Positions 55,296 to 63,532 of a DNA stretch of 64,000 nucleotides are shown in pieces (within the stretch, counting starts at the first letter, position 1; each line of letters begins with the position of its first letter). A program made the position numbers and the translations under genes. The stretch comes from Candidatus Thiodictyon syntrophicum (GTDB lineage Bacteria; Pseudomonadota; Gammaproteobacteria; Chromatiales; Chromatiaceae): NCBI RefSeq assembly GCF_002813775.1, contig NZ_CP020370.1:3869501-3933500 (forward strand), given 5' to 3'. A model generated the notes under the pieces. That model searched no databases. It saw only the letters and a program-made list of their open reading frames with translations, and was not told where the DNA came from.

Positions 55296-56138
55296 TCAGC
55301 GCAGGTACAGCCGGTAGAATGCCAGGCGCAACAGGTTATTCAGCGAGGCCATGACGTGCGCCGCCATGCGATCGGCAAAACCGGGCGCACTGCTGAGGCG
55401 CGGACCCACGCGACTGATGAAGGCCAGGAACTCCTTGCTCTGCGAGCGGCCGATCGCCACGCTCCACTGCTGGGCGGAGACGCGGAATCCGGCCAGCGGC
55501 TGTGGACAATACCAGGCATCGCCATGGGCGAGCAACCGGAACCAGTAGTCCAGGTCGATGACATAGGGATAGGTCGCATCGAAGGCGCCGATCCGTGCGG
55601 TCAGCGCGCGGCGCATCAGGACCGCGCCCGGCTCGCCGAGCAGGTTGGTGCCGCGGCGGATGCAGGAGCTCATCACCGCGGCGGCGGCGATGCGGCCCTC
55701 CCGGCCGCCCGGGTAGCCGCGCCGGGTGAGTCGGCGGCCGTCGGGACCAAGCACGTCGCGTGCACTGAAGGCCAGCGCGAGGCGCTCGTCAGGGTCCGCT
55801 TCGAGTACCGCGACCTGGCGCTCGAGACACTGCGGCGCCAGCACGTCATCGTGGGGCAGCAACTTGAAATACTGTCCACGGGCCTCGTTGAGGCAGCGGT
55901 TCCAGTTGCCTGCGGGCCCCAGGTTGACGGGGTTGCGCAGGCAGATCAGGCGCGGGTCCGAATAGCCGGCCAGCACCTGCGCAGTCTCATCGGGCGAGTG
56001 GTCGTCGATTACGATCAACTCGAAATCGGCGAGGCTTTGTGCCAATACTGAATCGATTGCGGCCGCCAGATGCGCGGCCCCGCGGTAGGTCGGTATCGCG
56101 ACCGACACCAGCGGTACGCCATCACCGTTCAGGCTCAC
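55296..56138 (-). CDS. glycosyltransferase family 2
   Basis: A 280-residue GT2: LVSVAIPTYRGAAHLAAAIDSVLAQ, LIVIDDHSPDETAQVL, and FKLLPHDDVLAPQCLERQ (DD metal site). GTG start at 56138, overlapping the soeC stop by one base (TAGTG). This makes it the first glycan gene after soeC. Confidence 0.9.
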   Translation of the reverse strand: MSLNGDGVPLVSVAIPTYRGAAHLAAAIDSVLAQSLADFELIVIDDHSPDETAQVLAGYSDPRLICLRNPVNLGPAGNWNRCLNEARGQYFKLLPHDDVLAPQCLERQVAVLEADPDERLALAFSARDVLGPDGRRLTRRGYPGGREGRIAAAAVMSSCIRRGTNLLGEPGAVLMRRALTARIGAFDATYPYVIDLDYWFRLLAHGDAWYCPQPLAGFRVSAQQWSVAIGRSQSKEFLAFISRVGPRLSSAPGFADRMAAHVMASLNNLLRLAFYRLYLR

Positions 56139-57115
56139 TAGGCGACGCTCTGATAGTAGAGGTTCTGGGGGTGGCGGGCGTCGGCAAAGAAGTACCAGCG
56201 CTCGGCGAGGAGCCCGATGAACTGGGCGCCGAAGGCAATAATCGGCAGGGTTGCGGAACCGATGAGATAGGCGGCCGCCAGCAGCAGCAGCGGCACGGGG
56301 AAGACCAGGACCAGGAAGCCCAGGCGCACCAGGCGCAGCGTGGCCGGGCTGCGGCCGTGGAAGAACTCCCGGGTGTTGAAGGACCCGCCGGTGGCCCCTT
56401 GCGCCTTCTGGACCACGGTCTGATGGCGCACGCCAATGGCGGTCTGGACCGTGCTCTTGGGTTTCAAATGGTCGTTGCGGTAGAGTGACGACCAGCGGGT
56501 CACCAGTGCCATCAGGGTAAAGATCACCCCCCAGACGCCATAGACGGCCACCAGCGCATTGCCGCTGTAGGCGGCATAGGCGCTCGCCAGCAGGAACCCC
56601 GAACTGAGCCCGAAGAGGGTAAAGTTCGCCACCGTGAGCGGGGAGCGCCACTCCGCGAGAAAGGGTACCCCGGCGTAGACCATGGCGGTGCAGACGAACA
56701 GGGCGAAGACCGCCAGGGTGGCCGCCAGGCCGAGTACGAGACTCGGGTCCACCCGCAGCCAGTTACCCAGGGTGAAGAAGGGCGTCGTGAAGCCCAGCGC
56801 GTGGGCGAGCCCGTAGGCAGCGATGAGGCCCATCGCCACGGGCAGGATCACGACCTCCCGGGACAGCCAGGACGCATGCCAGCGGGCGGGCGCCCGCCAG
56901 GCGCGCAGCGGCCGGCCCAGATGGAAGAAGGAGGCGATGAGCCCGGCCGCCAGCAACAGCAGGGCCAGCAGGCTGCCGACGGCATAGAAGGCCGCCCCCT
57001 GGGTCGGCAGAAAGTTGGCCAGGGCATGGACCTGGCCGGTGAACAGGGCGAGGAACAGCCCCTGGCCGGCGCCGATCAGGGTGGTAAGGAAAATGACTGA
57101 GAAGGCGGGGTGCAT
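56138..57115 (-). CDS. soeC: membrane subunit SoeC of the sulfite-oxidizing complex
   Basis: A 325-residue NrfD/DmsC-like protein with eight predicted membrane helices (e.g. VIFLTTLIGAGQGLFLALF, LGLAATLAVFALFVCTAMVY). It anchors SoeAB to the cytoplasmic face and passes electrons to quinone. Typical of this group are the N-terminal HPAFSVIFLTTLIGAGQG and GRPLRAWRAPARWHASWLSREV motifs, the latter conserved in DmsC-like anchors. It follows soeB after 284 bases carrying two palindromic repeats. Its stop overlaps the first glycosyltransferase start. Confidence 0.9.
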   Translation of the reverse strand: MHPAFSVIFLTTLIGAGQGLFLALFTGQVHALANFLPTQGAAFYAVGSLLALLLLAAGLIASFFHLGRPLRAWRAPARWHASWLSREVVILPVAMGLIAAYGLAHALGFTTPFFTLGNWLRVDPSLVLGLAATLAVFALFVCTAMVYAGVPFLAEWRSPLTVANFTLFGLSSGFLLASAYAAYSGNALVAVYGVWGVIFTLMALVTRWSSLYRNDHLKPKSTVQTAIGVRHQTVVQKAQGATGGSFNTREFFHGRSPATLRLVRLGFLVLVFPVPLLLLAAAYLIGSATLPIIAFGAQFIGLLAERWYFFADARHPQNLYYQSVA

Positions 57116-57155
57116 GGGGATTCAGTGACCAGTGGAAGTGGGTAGTGGCCAGGCC

Positions 57156-57234
57156 GTAGGGTGGACAAGCGATAGCGCAGTCCACCGAGCCCCGCGCCGC
57201 CGCTGGTGGACTGCGCTGCGCTTGTCCACCCTAC
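57156..57234. repeat. GTAGGGTGGACAAGCG inverted repeat
   Basis: GTAGGGTGGACAAGCGATAG pairs with GCGCTTGTCCACCCTAC at the right end, with GCGCAGTCCACCG / GGTGGACTGCGC inside, giving a long stem. Likely strong RNA hairpin in the soe transcript. Confidence 0.85.
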
Positions 57235-57289
57235 GATGCCTAACGATGGCGCGTGGCCGCAAATGCGACCAAGGCCCATGTGGCATACC

Positions 57290-57380
57290 GACCCCAACGG
57301 GGTCGTACATACCAGCCCAGGGCAACGCCCTGGGACGGTGTCGTTTAATCGGCCCAGCCCTGTAAGGGCGTGACATAAGG
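57290..57380. repeat. GACCCCAACGGGGTC repeat, second copy
   Basis: About 90 bases matching 32822-32912, with the same order of small palindromes (GACCCCAACGGGGTC, CCCAGGGCAACGCCCTGGG, GCCCTGTAAGGGC). Confidence 0.85.
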
Positions 57381-57399
57381 ACCTGCATACTCCGTCATC

Positions 57400-58122
57400 C
57401 TACCAAGTGACGTCGTCCAAGGTCTCCTCACCCTGATAGGTCGTGAGGTCCTCCTTGTGCAAGGGGTTGTCGGCGCGCAGGAGTTCCTCCGGGTCGATGT
57501 AGATCCGGGTCTTGCGCCGCGGCAGGTAGTGGTTCGCCGGATGGGTGCCGCACTCGGGCAATAACTGGTAACCGCCGCGCTCGCGGATGGCAATGGAGAC
57601 CTCCGAATCCGGGTCGTGCACGTCGCCGAAGAGCCGGGCACTGGCCGGGCAGGCCAGAACACAGGCGGGCCGTCGCTCCCGCTCGGGCAAGGTCAGGTCG
57701 GTAATGCGGTCGATGCACAGGGTACACTTCTTCATTACCCGTTGCTGCTCGTCCACTTCCCGGGCGCCATAGGGGCAGGCCCAGGAGCAATATTTGCAGC
57801 CGATGCACTTGTCGTAATCCACCAGAACGACGCCGTTGTCCGCCCGCTTGTAGGAGGCGCCGGTGGGGCAGACCTGCACACAGGGCGGCTCTTCGCAGTG
57901 CAGACAGCTCTTGGGGAAGTGCACCGTCTCGGTGTCCGGGAAGGTACCGACCTCGAAGGTCTGAACGCGATTGAAAAAGGTCCCGGTGGGGTCCGCGTCA
58001 TAGGGATTCTCATCGACCAGCGGTCCCGCCCAGCCGGAGGTATTCCACTGCTTGCAGGAGGTCACGCAGGCGTGGCAACCGACGCAGACGTTGAGGTCGA
58101 TGACCAAGGCCAGTTGGGTCAT
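57400..58122 (-). CDS. soeB: iron-sulfur subunit SoeB of the sulfite-oxidizing complex
   Basis: A 240-residue DmsB-like ferredoxin subunit with four Cys-rich clusters: CVGCHACVTSCKQW, CLHCEEPPCVQVCPTGA, CIGCKYCSWACPYGA and CTLC ... CVLACP. It carries electrons from the SoeA molybdenum centre to SoeC. The start MTQLALVIDLNVC is normal for the family. A DUF2750 gene and repeats separate it from soeA. Confidence 0.93.
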   Translation of the reverse strand: MTQLALVIDLNVCVGCHACVTSCKQWNTSGWAGPLVDENPYDADPTGTFFNRVQTFEVGTFPDTETVHFPKSCLHCEEPPCVQVCPTGASYKRADNGVVLVDYDKCIGCKYCSWACPYGAREVDEQQRVMKKCTLCIDRITDLTLPERERRPACVLACPASARLFGDVHDPDSEVSIAIRERGGYQLLPECGTHPANHYLPRRKTRIYIDPEELLRADNPLHKEDLTTYQGEETLDDVTW

Positions 58123-58180
58123 GGGCGGTTCCTTCTCATTTGGTGTTGCGCGCCGCGATCGGTATTCGACTCACGGCTGC

Positions 58181-58591
58181 TTAAGGGCGGTCCCGATCGT
58201 CGTCTTGCGGACCATCGTCGTCCTCTTCTTCGTACTCATCGATCAGCAACTCCTCGGCCAGGTCGGACGGCTCGACCTCCAGGCCCTCGAGCTCCGCGTC
58301 CCAGTTGGTCCCGACCAGGACCCCGTCCTCGCTCATTCCGGCGAGCCAGGTATCAATGAAGAGGTCGAGCTTCAAGCTGGCGGGGGTATAGCCCGCCCAG
58401 TCGTCCGTGCAGTGGATGGCGGCCTGCTCCGCGGTGGACCAGAAGACATAGACGTCCGTCTCCTCATACTCGACGGACTCGCACACGGCCCAGCCGTGGT
58501 CGGACTGCAGGCCCCACACCAGGCCGCTGGCACGGACTTCGCGCACGAAGCAGTCGTGGTTCGCTTGAGGATCGACGGAGGAGTCTGTCAT
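58181..58591 (-). CDS. DUF2750 protein between soeA and soeB
   Basis: A 136-residue acidic cytoplasmic protein: residues 1-110 fit DUF2750 (ANHDCFVREVRASGLVWGL, FWSTAEQAAIHCTDDWAGY, LFIDTWLAGMSEDGVLVGTNWDAELEG), and the tail is very acidic (EEEDDDGPQDDDRDRP). The DUF2750 function is unknown. It lies on the same strand in the soe operon, with 58 bases to soeB, so it may be co-expressed, but it is not a known soe subunit. Confidence 0.85.
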   Translation of the reverse strand: MTDSSVDPQANHDCFVREVRASGLVWGLQSDHGWAVCESVEYEETDVYVFWSTAEQAAIHCTDDWAGYTPASLKLDLFIDTWLAGMSEDGVLVGTNWDAELEGLEVEPSDLAEELLIDEYEEEDDDGPQDDDRDRP

Positions 58592-58678
58592 GGTGCCACC
58601 TGGTTGGGGAAGTACGTCAGTACGGGAGTTCGGAAGTACGTTGGTAACGCGTCAAGAAAAGGTTAAACACAAACACCA

Positions 58679-58782
58679 TCGTCGTTGTCGTTGTCGTAAT
58701 CGTAATCGGAGAAGCGATGCAATCCGGGGTGCGAGAGAATCCAGGGCGCTGCGATAACCTCGATTACGACAACGACAACGAC
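58679..58782. repeat. TCGTCGTTGTCGTTGTCGTA inverted repeat, second copy
   Basis: Same element as 40304-40413: arms TCGTTGTCGTTGTCGTAATC and GATTACGACAACGACAACGA, core AATCGGAGAAGCGATGC ... GAGAATCCAGG. It lies in the soeA-to-DUF2750 gap. Confidence 0.85.
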
Positions 58783-58786
58783 AGGA

Positions 58787-58812
58787 CCGGACGGGGCATC
58801 CGCCCCGTCCGG
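58787..58812. repeat. GC hairpin in the soeA 3' region, distal
   Basis: CCGGACGGGG-CATC-CGCCCCGTCCGG forms a tight stem. Confidence 0.7.
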
Positions 58813-58874
58813 AACGTTTTCGCGCCATCCCCGAAAGCGCCAACGATGCGACTTGCCGAGGTTCCTTAAACGTT

Positions 58875-58900
58875 CGGGACGGGGCGCATGCCCCGTCCCG
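58875..58900 (-). terminator. GC hairpin 28 bases after the soeA stop
   Basis: CGGGACGGGGCGCATGCCCC paired with GTCCCG; in the soeA direction it is followed by AACGTTTAAGG rather than a run of U. It may end part of the transcript or protect the soeA mRNA 3' end. Confidence 0.5.
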
Positions 58901-58928
58901 CCAGAGTCACGCTCGCCCTCCGCCCGCA

Positions 58929-61829
58929 CTAACGCACTTTCTTAGCGAACAACCCCGCGACATACGCCTGCCACCTGCCGCGGCGGGGCTCCTGACCGGG
59001 CAGTATGGGCATGGGCGGAAACTGGGGGGAGGTCTCTTTGGGTTCGTCGGCACCGGCCTTGTAGACCCGCACCCGCACATCGAACCAGGCCGCCTGTCCG
59101 GTCACCGGGTCGGCATTGGAATAGTGACCGCCGCTCGCGTCGGCGGGGAGTTCCTCGCTGATCAGGTGATTGAGCAGGAAACCCTTGCGGGATTCGTCCG
59201 CCTGCTGGCCCAGACTCCAGGCGCCGGCGGCCTTGCCGATGGCGTTCCAGGTCCAGACGGTGCCGGGTTCCACGGCCTCGGAGAAGCGGCACATGCAGCG
59301 CACCTTGCCATGGGCGGACTCCACCCAGATCCAGTCCCCGTCGCCGAACCCGTTGGCCGCCCCGACCCGCGGGCTGACAAAGAGGTAGTTGTGGCTGTGG
59401 ATCTGGCGCAGCCAGGCGTTCTGGCTGTCCCAGGAGTGGTACATGGCCATGGGCCTCTGGGTCAGGGCGTTGAGCGGATAGCGCTCGGTGTCCACGCACC
59501 CATTCTCCAGGGGCTCGTAGTAGAAGGGCAAGGGGTCGAAATAGGTCTCGACGCGCCGCGCCAGCCGCTCCGGGGGCCGCCGGCCGGGCCGCTTGCCCTG
59601 GGCAGCCAGGCGGAAGCGCTGCAGCACCTCGGAATAGATATGGATCAGGATGGGGTCCGAGTACCGGGTGATGCCGTGGACGTGCGACCAGTGCAGATAG
59701 CCCTGGTTCCAGTTGCGCATGTATTGGTAGGAGCGCGGCAACTCGTGGTGGTAGAAACAGCCGTGCTCGGCGTAGCGCTCCCACTGCAGCGGATTGGGTT
59801 CACCCTTGAGGAACTTGTCGCCGTCCTTGCCCCGCCAACCGGCCAGGAAGCCGATGCCCGAGCCCGGGGAGGTCTCGTAGTTGACGATGAAGTCGGGGTA
59901 ATCGCGGAACTTGCGGCTGCCGTCCTCGCGCACGAAGGCGGGCAGCTTGAGCCGCGAGCCCAGTTCGATCAGCACGTCCTGAAAGGGCCGACACTCGCCC
60001 TTGGGGGGCAGCACCGGGATGCGCACCGAGTCCACCGGGCCGTCGAACTCGGAGATCGGGCGGTCCAGCATGGAGAGACAATCGTGGCGTTCCAGGTAGC
60101 TGGTGTCGGGCAGCACCAGGTCCGCGAAGGCGACGGTCTCCGAGGAGAAGGTGTCGCAGACCACCAGGAAGGGGATCTTGTACTGTCCCTCCACGCCCTT
60201 GTCGGTCAGCATCCGGCGGACCTCGACCGTATTCATGGTCGAATTCCAGGCCATGTTGGCCATGAACAGGAACAGGGTGTCGATCGGATAGGGGTCACCG
60301 CGCCAGGCGTTGGTGATGACGTTGTGCATCAACCCATGAACGGCGAGCGGATACTCCCAGGAGAAGGCCTTGTCGAGGCGCACCGCCTCCCCCTGCGCGT
60401 CCACGAACAGGTCCTCCGGTCGGGCGGGCCAGCCGAGCGGCATCCCGTCGAGCGGGGTGTTGGGCTTGACGCACTCGGGACCGGTCGGGGGCTTGGGACA
60501 GGGCGGGATGGGCCGCGGATAGGGGGCCTTGTGGCGAAAACCGCCGGGCCGGTCGATGGTCCCCAGGATGCTCATCAGGATGGCGAGCGTGCGGGTGCTG
60601 TGGAAACCGTTAGAGTGGGCGGCCAGACCGCGCATGGCGTGGAAGGCGACCGGGTTGCCGGTCACGGTGGCGTGCTCGTTGTCCCAGCAGTCGGTCCAGG
60701 GGATCGGCAGCTCGATCTTCTGATCGCGCGCCGTCACGCCCATCTCGTGCGCCAGGCGCCGGATGGTCGCGGCCGGGATGCCGGTGATGGTCTGGGCCCA
60801 CTCCGGCGTGCACTCGGCCACCCGCTCCTTCAAGAGTTGAAAGGCAGGCTTGACCGGGGTGCCGTCCTCCAGGATATAGCTGCCCATCAGGTGCGGATCG
60901 GCGCCCTGGGTGTGGGTGAGGACGGCGCCGGTGCGGCGATCCCACCAGAGCTTGTTCTCGGGGTCGACACAGGCCCGGTCCACGTCGGCGTCGACCCGCC
61001 GGAAGAGCCCGTGGTCGGCCCGTGCGGGGTCGTCCACCACCAGCTCCGCGGCGTTGCTGTACTGGATCAGGAAGTCCCGGTCATAGAGCCCGAGCACGAT
61101 CAGCTCGTGGATGAGGGCGAGCAGCAGGGCGCCGTCGGTCCCCGGTTTGATCGGCACCCACTCGTCGGCGATGGCCGAGTAACCGGTGCGGATGGGGTTG
61201 ATCGAGATGAAGCGACCGCCCTGCCGCTTGAACTTGGAGATGGCGATCTTGAGCGGATTGCTGTGGTGGTCCTCGGCGGTGCCGATCATCACGAACAGTT
61301 TGGCGCGGTCGAGATCCGGTCCGCCGAACTCCCAGAAGGAGCCGCCGATGGTGTAGATCATCCCCGCGGCCATGTTCACGGAGCAGAAGCCCCCGTGGGC
61401 GGCGTAGTTGGGGGTGCCGAACTGCTTGGCGAAGAGGCCGGTCAAGGCCTGCATCTGGTCGCGCCCGGTGAAGAGCGCGAAGCGTTTGGGGTCCTCCGCC
61501 CGGAGTTTGCCCAGTCGCCGCGTCAGCAGTTCAAAGGCCTCCTCCCAGGAAATCTCCTCGAACTGCGAGGTACCCCGCTCCGCCCCGGGCTTGCGCCGCA
61601 GCGGCCGGGTAAGACGCGCCGGGGAATATTGTTTCATGATGCCCGACGAGCCCTTGGCGCAGATCACCCCGTGGTTCAGCGGGTGGTCGGGGTTACCCTC
61701 GATGTAGCGGATCTCCCCGTCGCGCAGGTGCACCCGGATGCCGCAGCGGCAGGCGCACATGTAGCATGTGGTCTCTTTGACCTCGACCCGGCCGACGCTG
61801 GCGTCCGAGTGGGTGGTGGGGTCTTGCAT
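58929..61829 (-). CDS. soeA: molybdopterin catalytic subunit SoeA (sulfite dehydrogenase)
   Basis: A 966-residue cytoplasmic molybdoenzyme of the DMSO-reductase superfamily that oxidises sulfite to sulfate in purple sulfur bacteria. The N-terminal 4Fe-4S site is CYMCACRCGIRVHL (Cys22, 25, 29) with the fourth Cys in HGVICAKGSSG. Molybdopterin-binding segments include FSVNMAAG-type FCSVNMAAGMIYTIGG and VIGTAEDHHSN-like FVMIGTAEDHHSNPLKI. There is no twin-arginine signal, fitting a cytoplasmic location. Identification rests on the neighbouring soeB and soeC and the sat/apr genes; a polysulfide reductase-type paralogue is the alternative. Confidence 0.92.
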   Translation of the reverse strand: MQDPTTHSDASVGRVEVKETTCYMCACRCGIRVHLRDGEIRYIEGNPDHPLNHGVICAKGSSGIMKQYSPARLTRPLRRKPGAERGTSQFEEISWEEAFELLTRRLGKLRAEDPKRFALFTGRDQMQALTGLFAKQFGTPNYAAHGGFCSVNMAAGMIYTIGGSFWEFGGPDLDRAKLFVMIGTAEDHHSNPLKIAISKFKRQGGRFISINPIRTGYSAIADEWVPIKPGTDGALLLALIHELIVLGLYDRDFLIQYSNAAELVVDDPARADHGLFRRVDADVDRACVDPENKLWWDRRTGAVLTHTQGADPHLMGSYILEDGTPVKPAFQLLKERVAECTPEWAQTITGIPAATIRRLAHEMGVTARDQKIELPIPWTDCWDNEHATVTGNPVAFHAMRGLAAHSNGFHSTRTLAILMSILGTIDRPGGFRHKAPYPRPIPPCPKPPTGPECVKPNTPLDGMPLGWPARPEDLFVDAQGEAVRLDKAFSWEYPLAVHGLMHNVITNAWRGDPYPIDTLFLFMANMAWNSTMNTVEVRRMLTDKGVEGQYKIPFLVVCDTFSSETVAFADLVLPDTSYLERHDCLSMLDRPISEFDGPVDSVRIPVLPPKGECRPFQDVLIELGSRLKLPAFVREDGSRKFRDYPDFIVNYETSPGSGIGFLAGWRGKDGDKFLKGEPNPLQWERYAEHGCFYHHELPRSYQYMRNWNQGYLHWSHVHGITRYSDPILIHIYSEVLQRFRLAAQGKRPGRRPPERLARRVETYFDPLPFYYEPLENGCVDTERYPLNALTQRPMAMYHSWDSQNAWLRQIHSHNYLFVSPRVGAANGFGDGDWIWVESAHGKVRCMCRFSEAVEPGTVWTWNAIGKAAGAWSLGQQADESRKGFLLNHLISEELPADASGGHYSNADPVTGQAAWFDVRVRVYKAGADEPKETSPQFPPMPILPGQEPRRGRWQAYVAGLFAKKVR

Positions 61830-62315
61830 GGAGCGACCTTGCGGCAGGGAAACAATTCAGGGGATTCTAATATTCTTCCGCGACCCGGCGCAAACCCGCT
61901 CACCGGCCCGGCCGGTTCGCGCCCCCGCTCACCCCGCCGCTGCGACCCCGCCGCGCACGGGGAGTGGACGCACCCGACCCTACCGGCCCAGTGCCCGCCG
62001 CGGTCTTTCACCCGCGCCACCCGCCACCGCCGCGTCCGGTCTTGCCGGCCCTTCCACCCCAGCCCCGGGCCGACGGCCGGCGCCACCAATCGCCTTGCCC
62101 GCCGCCCGTCGCGCGACGTAAGATAAGCAGTATAAGTACATCAACAGGTACTTAATCCGGTTTACGGATGGTTGAATTTTCCGTCCATCGATGCGTGTTC
62201 GATGACCTGGACCTGGAGGTCTCAGCCATTCCTGCAACCAGGGATTCTGACAATCACAAGTAGTCGACACCTCCGATCGTGTCGGCGCGGGTTCGAAAAA
62301 GGGGGGACAAGGCCG
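61830..62315. promoter_or_regulatory. soeA/sat divergent control region
   Basis: 486 bases between soeA (minus) and sat (plus) that should hold both promoters. The part 62116-62170 is AT-rich and contains the dyad at 62133-62152. The stretch 62170-62315 is in frame with sat but is not family-like, so it is leader. Confidence 0.6.
62133..62152. promoter_or_regulatory. AAGTAC-N8-GTACTT dyad upstream of sat
   Basis: AAGTAC-ATCAACAG-GTACTT, 6-bp perfect arms, about 165 bases upstream of the sat ATG and 300 upstream of soeA. A possible operator shared by two sulfite-oxidation units; the regulator is unknown. Confidence 0.45.
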
Positions 62316-63491
62316 ATGAAACTGGTTGATCCACATGGTGGGGGCGATTTGCTGCCACTGCTGCTCGAGGGCGAGGAACTCGCGCAGGAGCGTCGGCACG
62401 CGGCCACGCTGCCCAGTCTGCGCGTGAGTCAACGTGAGAAAGGCGACCTCATCATGCTGGGCATCGGCGGCTTCACGCCGCTGACCGGCTTCATGTCGCA
62501 CACCGACTGGCAGGGCGTCTGCGATGGGATGAGAATGGCCTCCGGCCTGTTCTGGCCCATCCCGATCACCCTCTCGGCCGCCGCGGCGGCGGCCGATACC
62601 ATCATGATCGGCGGCGAAATCGCCCTCACCGACCCGGATGACGACAGCATCCTGGCGACCATGCGTGTCACCGAAAAATACGCCATCGACAAGTTGCACG
62701 AATGCGCCACCGTGTTCCAGACCACCGACCCGGCGCACCCCGGCGTCACGCTGGTGATGCAACAAGGCGAGGTCAACCTCGCCGGCCCGGTCAAGGTGCT
62801 GTCCACCGGCGGCTTCCCCGAAAAATACGGCGACCTGTTCAAGACCCCGAAAGAGACCCGCGCGCTGTTCACCGCCCTGGGCTGGTCGCGGGTCGCGGCC
62901 TTCCAGACCCGCAATCCGATGCACCGCTCGCACGAGTATCTGGCCAAGGTCGCCATCGAGACCTGCGACGGCGTGCTGATTCACTCGCTGCTGGGCAACC
63001 TCAAACCCGGCGATATCCCGGCCGAGGTGCGCACCAAGGCCATCGGCACCCTGGTCGAAAACTACTTCGTCAAGAATACGGTCGTGCAGGCCGGCTACCC
63101 CCTCGACATGCGCTATGCCGGCCCGCGCGAAGCCCTGCTGCACGCGCTGTTTCGCCAGAACTACGGCTGCTCGCACCAGATCATCGGGCGCGACCATGCC
63201 GGCGTGGGCACCTATTATGGCCCGTTCGACGCCCAGCATATCTTCGACCGCCTGCCCGTCGGCGCCTTGCAGACCCAGCCCATGAAGATCGATATGACCT
63301 TCTGGTGCTACAAGTGCGGCGGCATGGCCACCGGGCGCACCTGCCCCCATGCCGATGCCGACCGGCTGCAGGTGTCCGGTACCCAGTTGCGCAAGTCGCT
63401 GTCCGCCGGACTCGACGTGCCGCCCGAGTTCAGCCGTGCGGAGGTGCTCACGATTCTGCGTGAATACTACGCCAGCCTTGACAGCCAGTGA
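62316..63491 (+). CDS. sat: ATP sulfurylase (dissimilatory)
   Basis: Makes ATP and sulfate from APS and pyrophosphate in the oxidative direction. It is 391 residues from the ATG at 62316, preceded by GGGGGAC. Motifs are [14 protein letters not shown] (HxxH-like nucleotide binding), [11 protein letters not shown] and [10 protein letters not shown]-type [13 protein letters not shown], and a C-terminal zinc-site-like [15 protein letters not shown]. The latter supports the dissimilatory Sat type of sulfur oxidisers. It is 41 bases before aprB, so it is co-transcribed. Confidence 0.96.
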   Translation: MKLVDPHGGGDLLPLLLEGEELAQERRHAATLPSLRVSQREKGDLIMLGIGGFTPLTGFMSHTDWQGVCDGMRMASGLFWPIPITLSAAAAAADTIMIGGEIALTDPDDDSILATMRVTEKYAIDKLHECATVFQTTDPAHPGVTLVMQQGEVNLAGPVKVLSTGGFPEKYGDLFKTPKETRALFTALGWSRVAAFQTRNPMHRSHEYLAKVAIETCDGVLIHSLLGNLKPGDIPAEVRTKAIGTLVENYFVKNTVVQAGYPLDMRYAGPREALLHALFRQNYGCSHQIIGRDHAGVGTYYGPFDAQHIFDRLPVGALQTQPMKIDMTFWCYKCGGMATGRTCPHADADRLQVSGTQLRKSLSAGLDVPPEFSRAEVLTILREYYASLDSQ

Positions 63492-63532
63492 TCTCGTGTA
63501 CACTCCCAAACCTTGAACGAGGAGAGACAGCA

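Larger units (their letters stand above)
57116..57399. other. soeB-soeC intergenic region with two repeat elements
   Basis: 284 bases on the minus strand between soeB and soeC, filled mostly by the palindrome at 57156-57234 and the repeat at 57290-57380. No gene is seen. Confidence 0.75.
58592..58928. other. soeA-DUF2750 intergenic region
   Basis: 337 bases between soeA and the DUF2750 gene. It holds the repeat 58679-58782 and two GC hairpins (58787-58812 and 58875-58900). No gene recognised. Confidence 0.7.

Noticed and set aside
59124-62126. A 1,000-codon open frame on the plus strand
   Set aside because: It is antisense to soeA and is open only because high-GC third positions remove stops; the product has no family features and is very rich in Gly, Arg and Leu.
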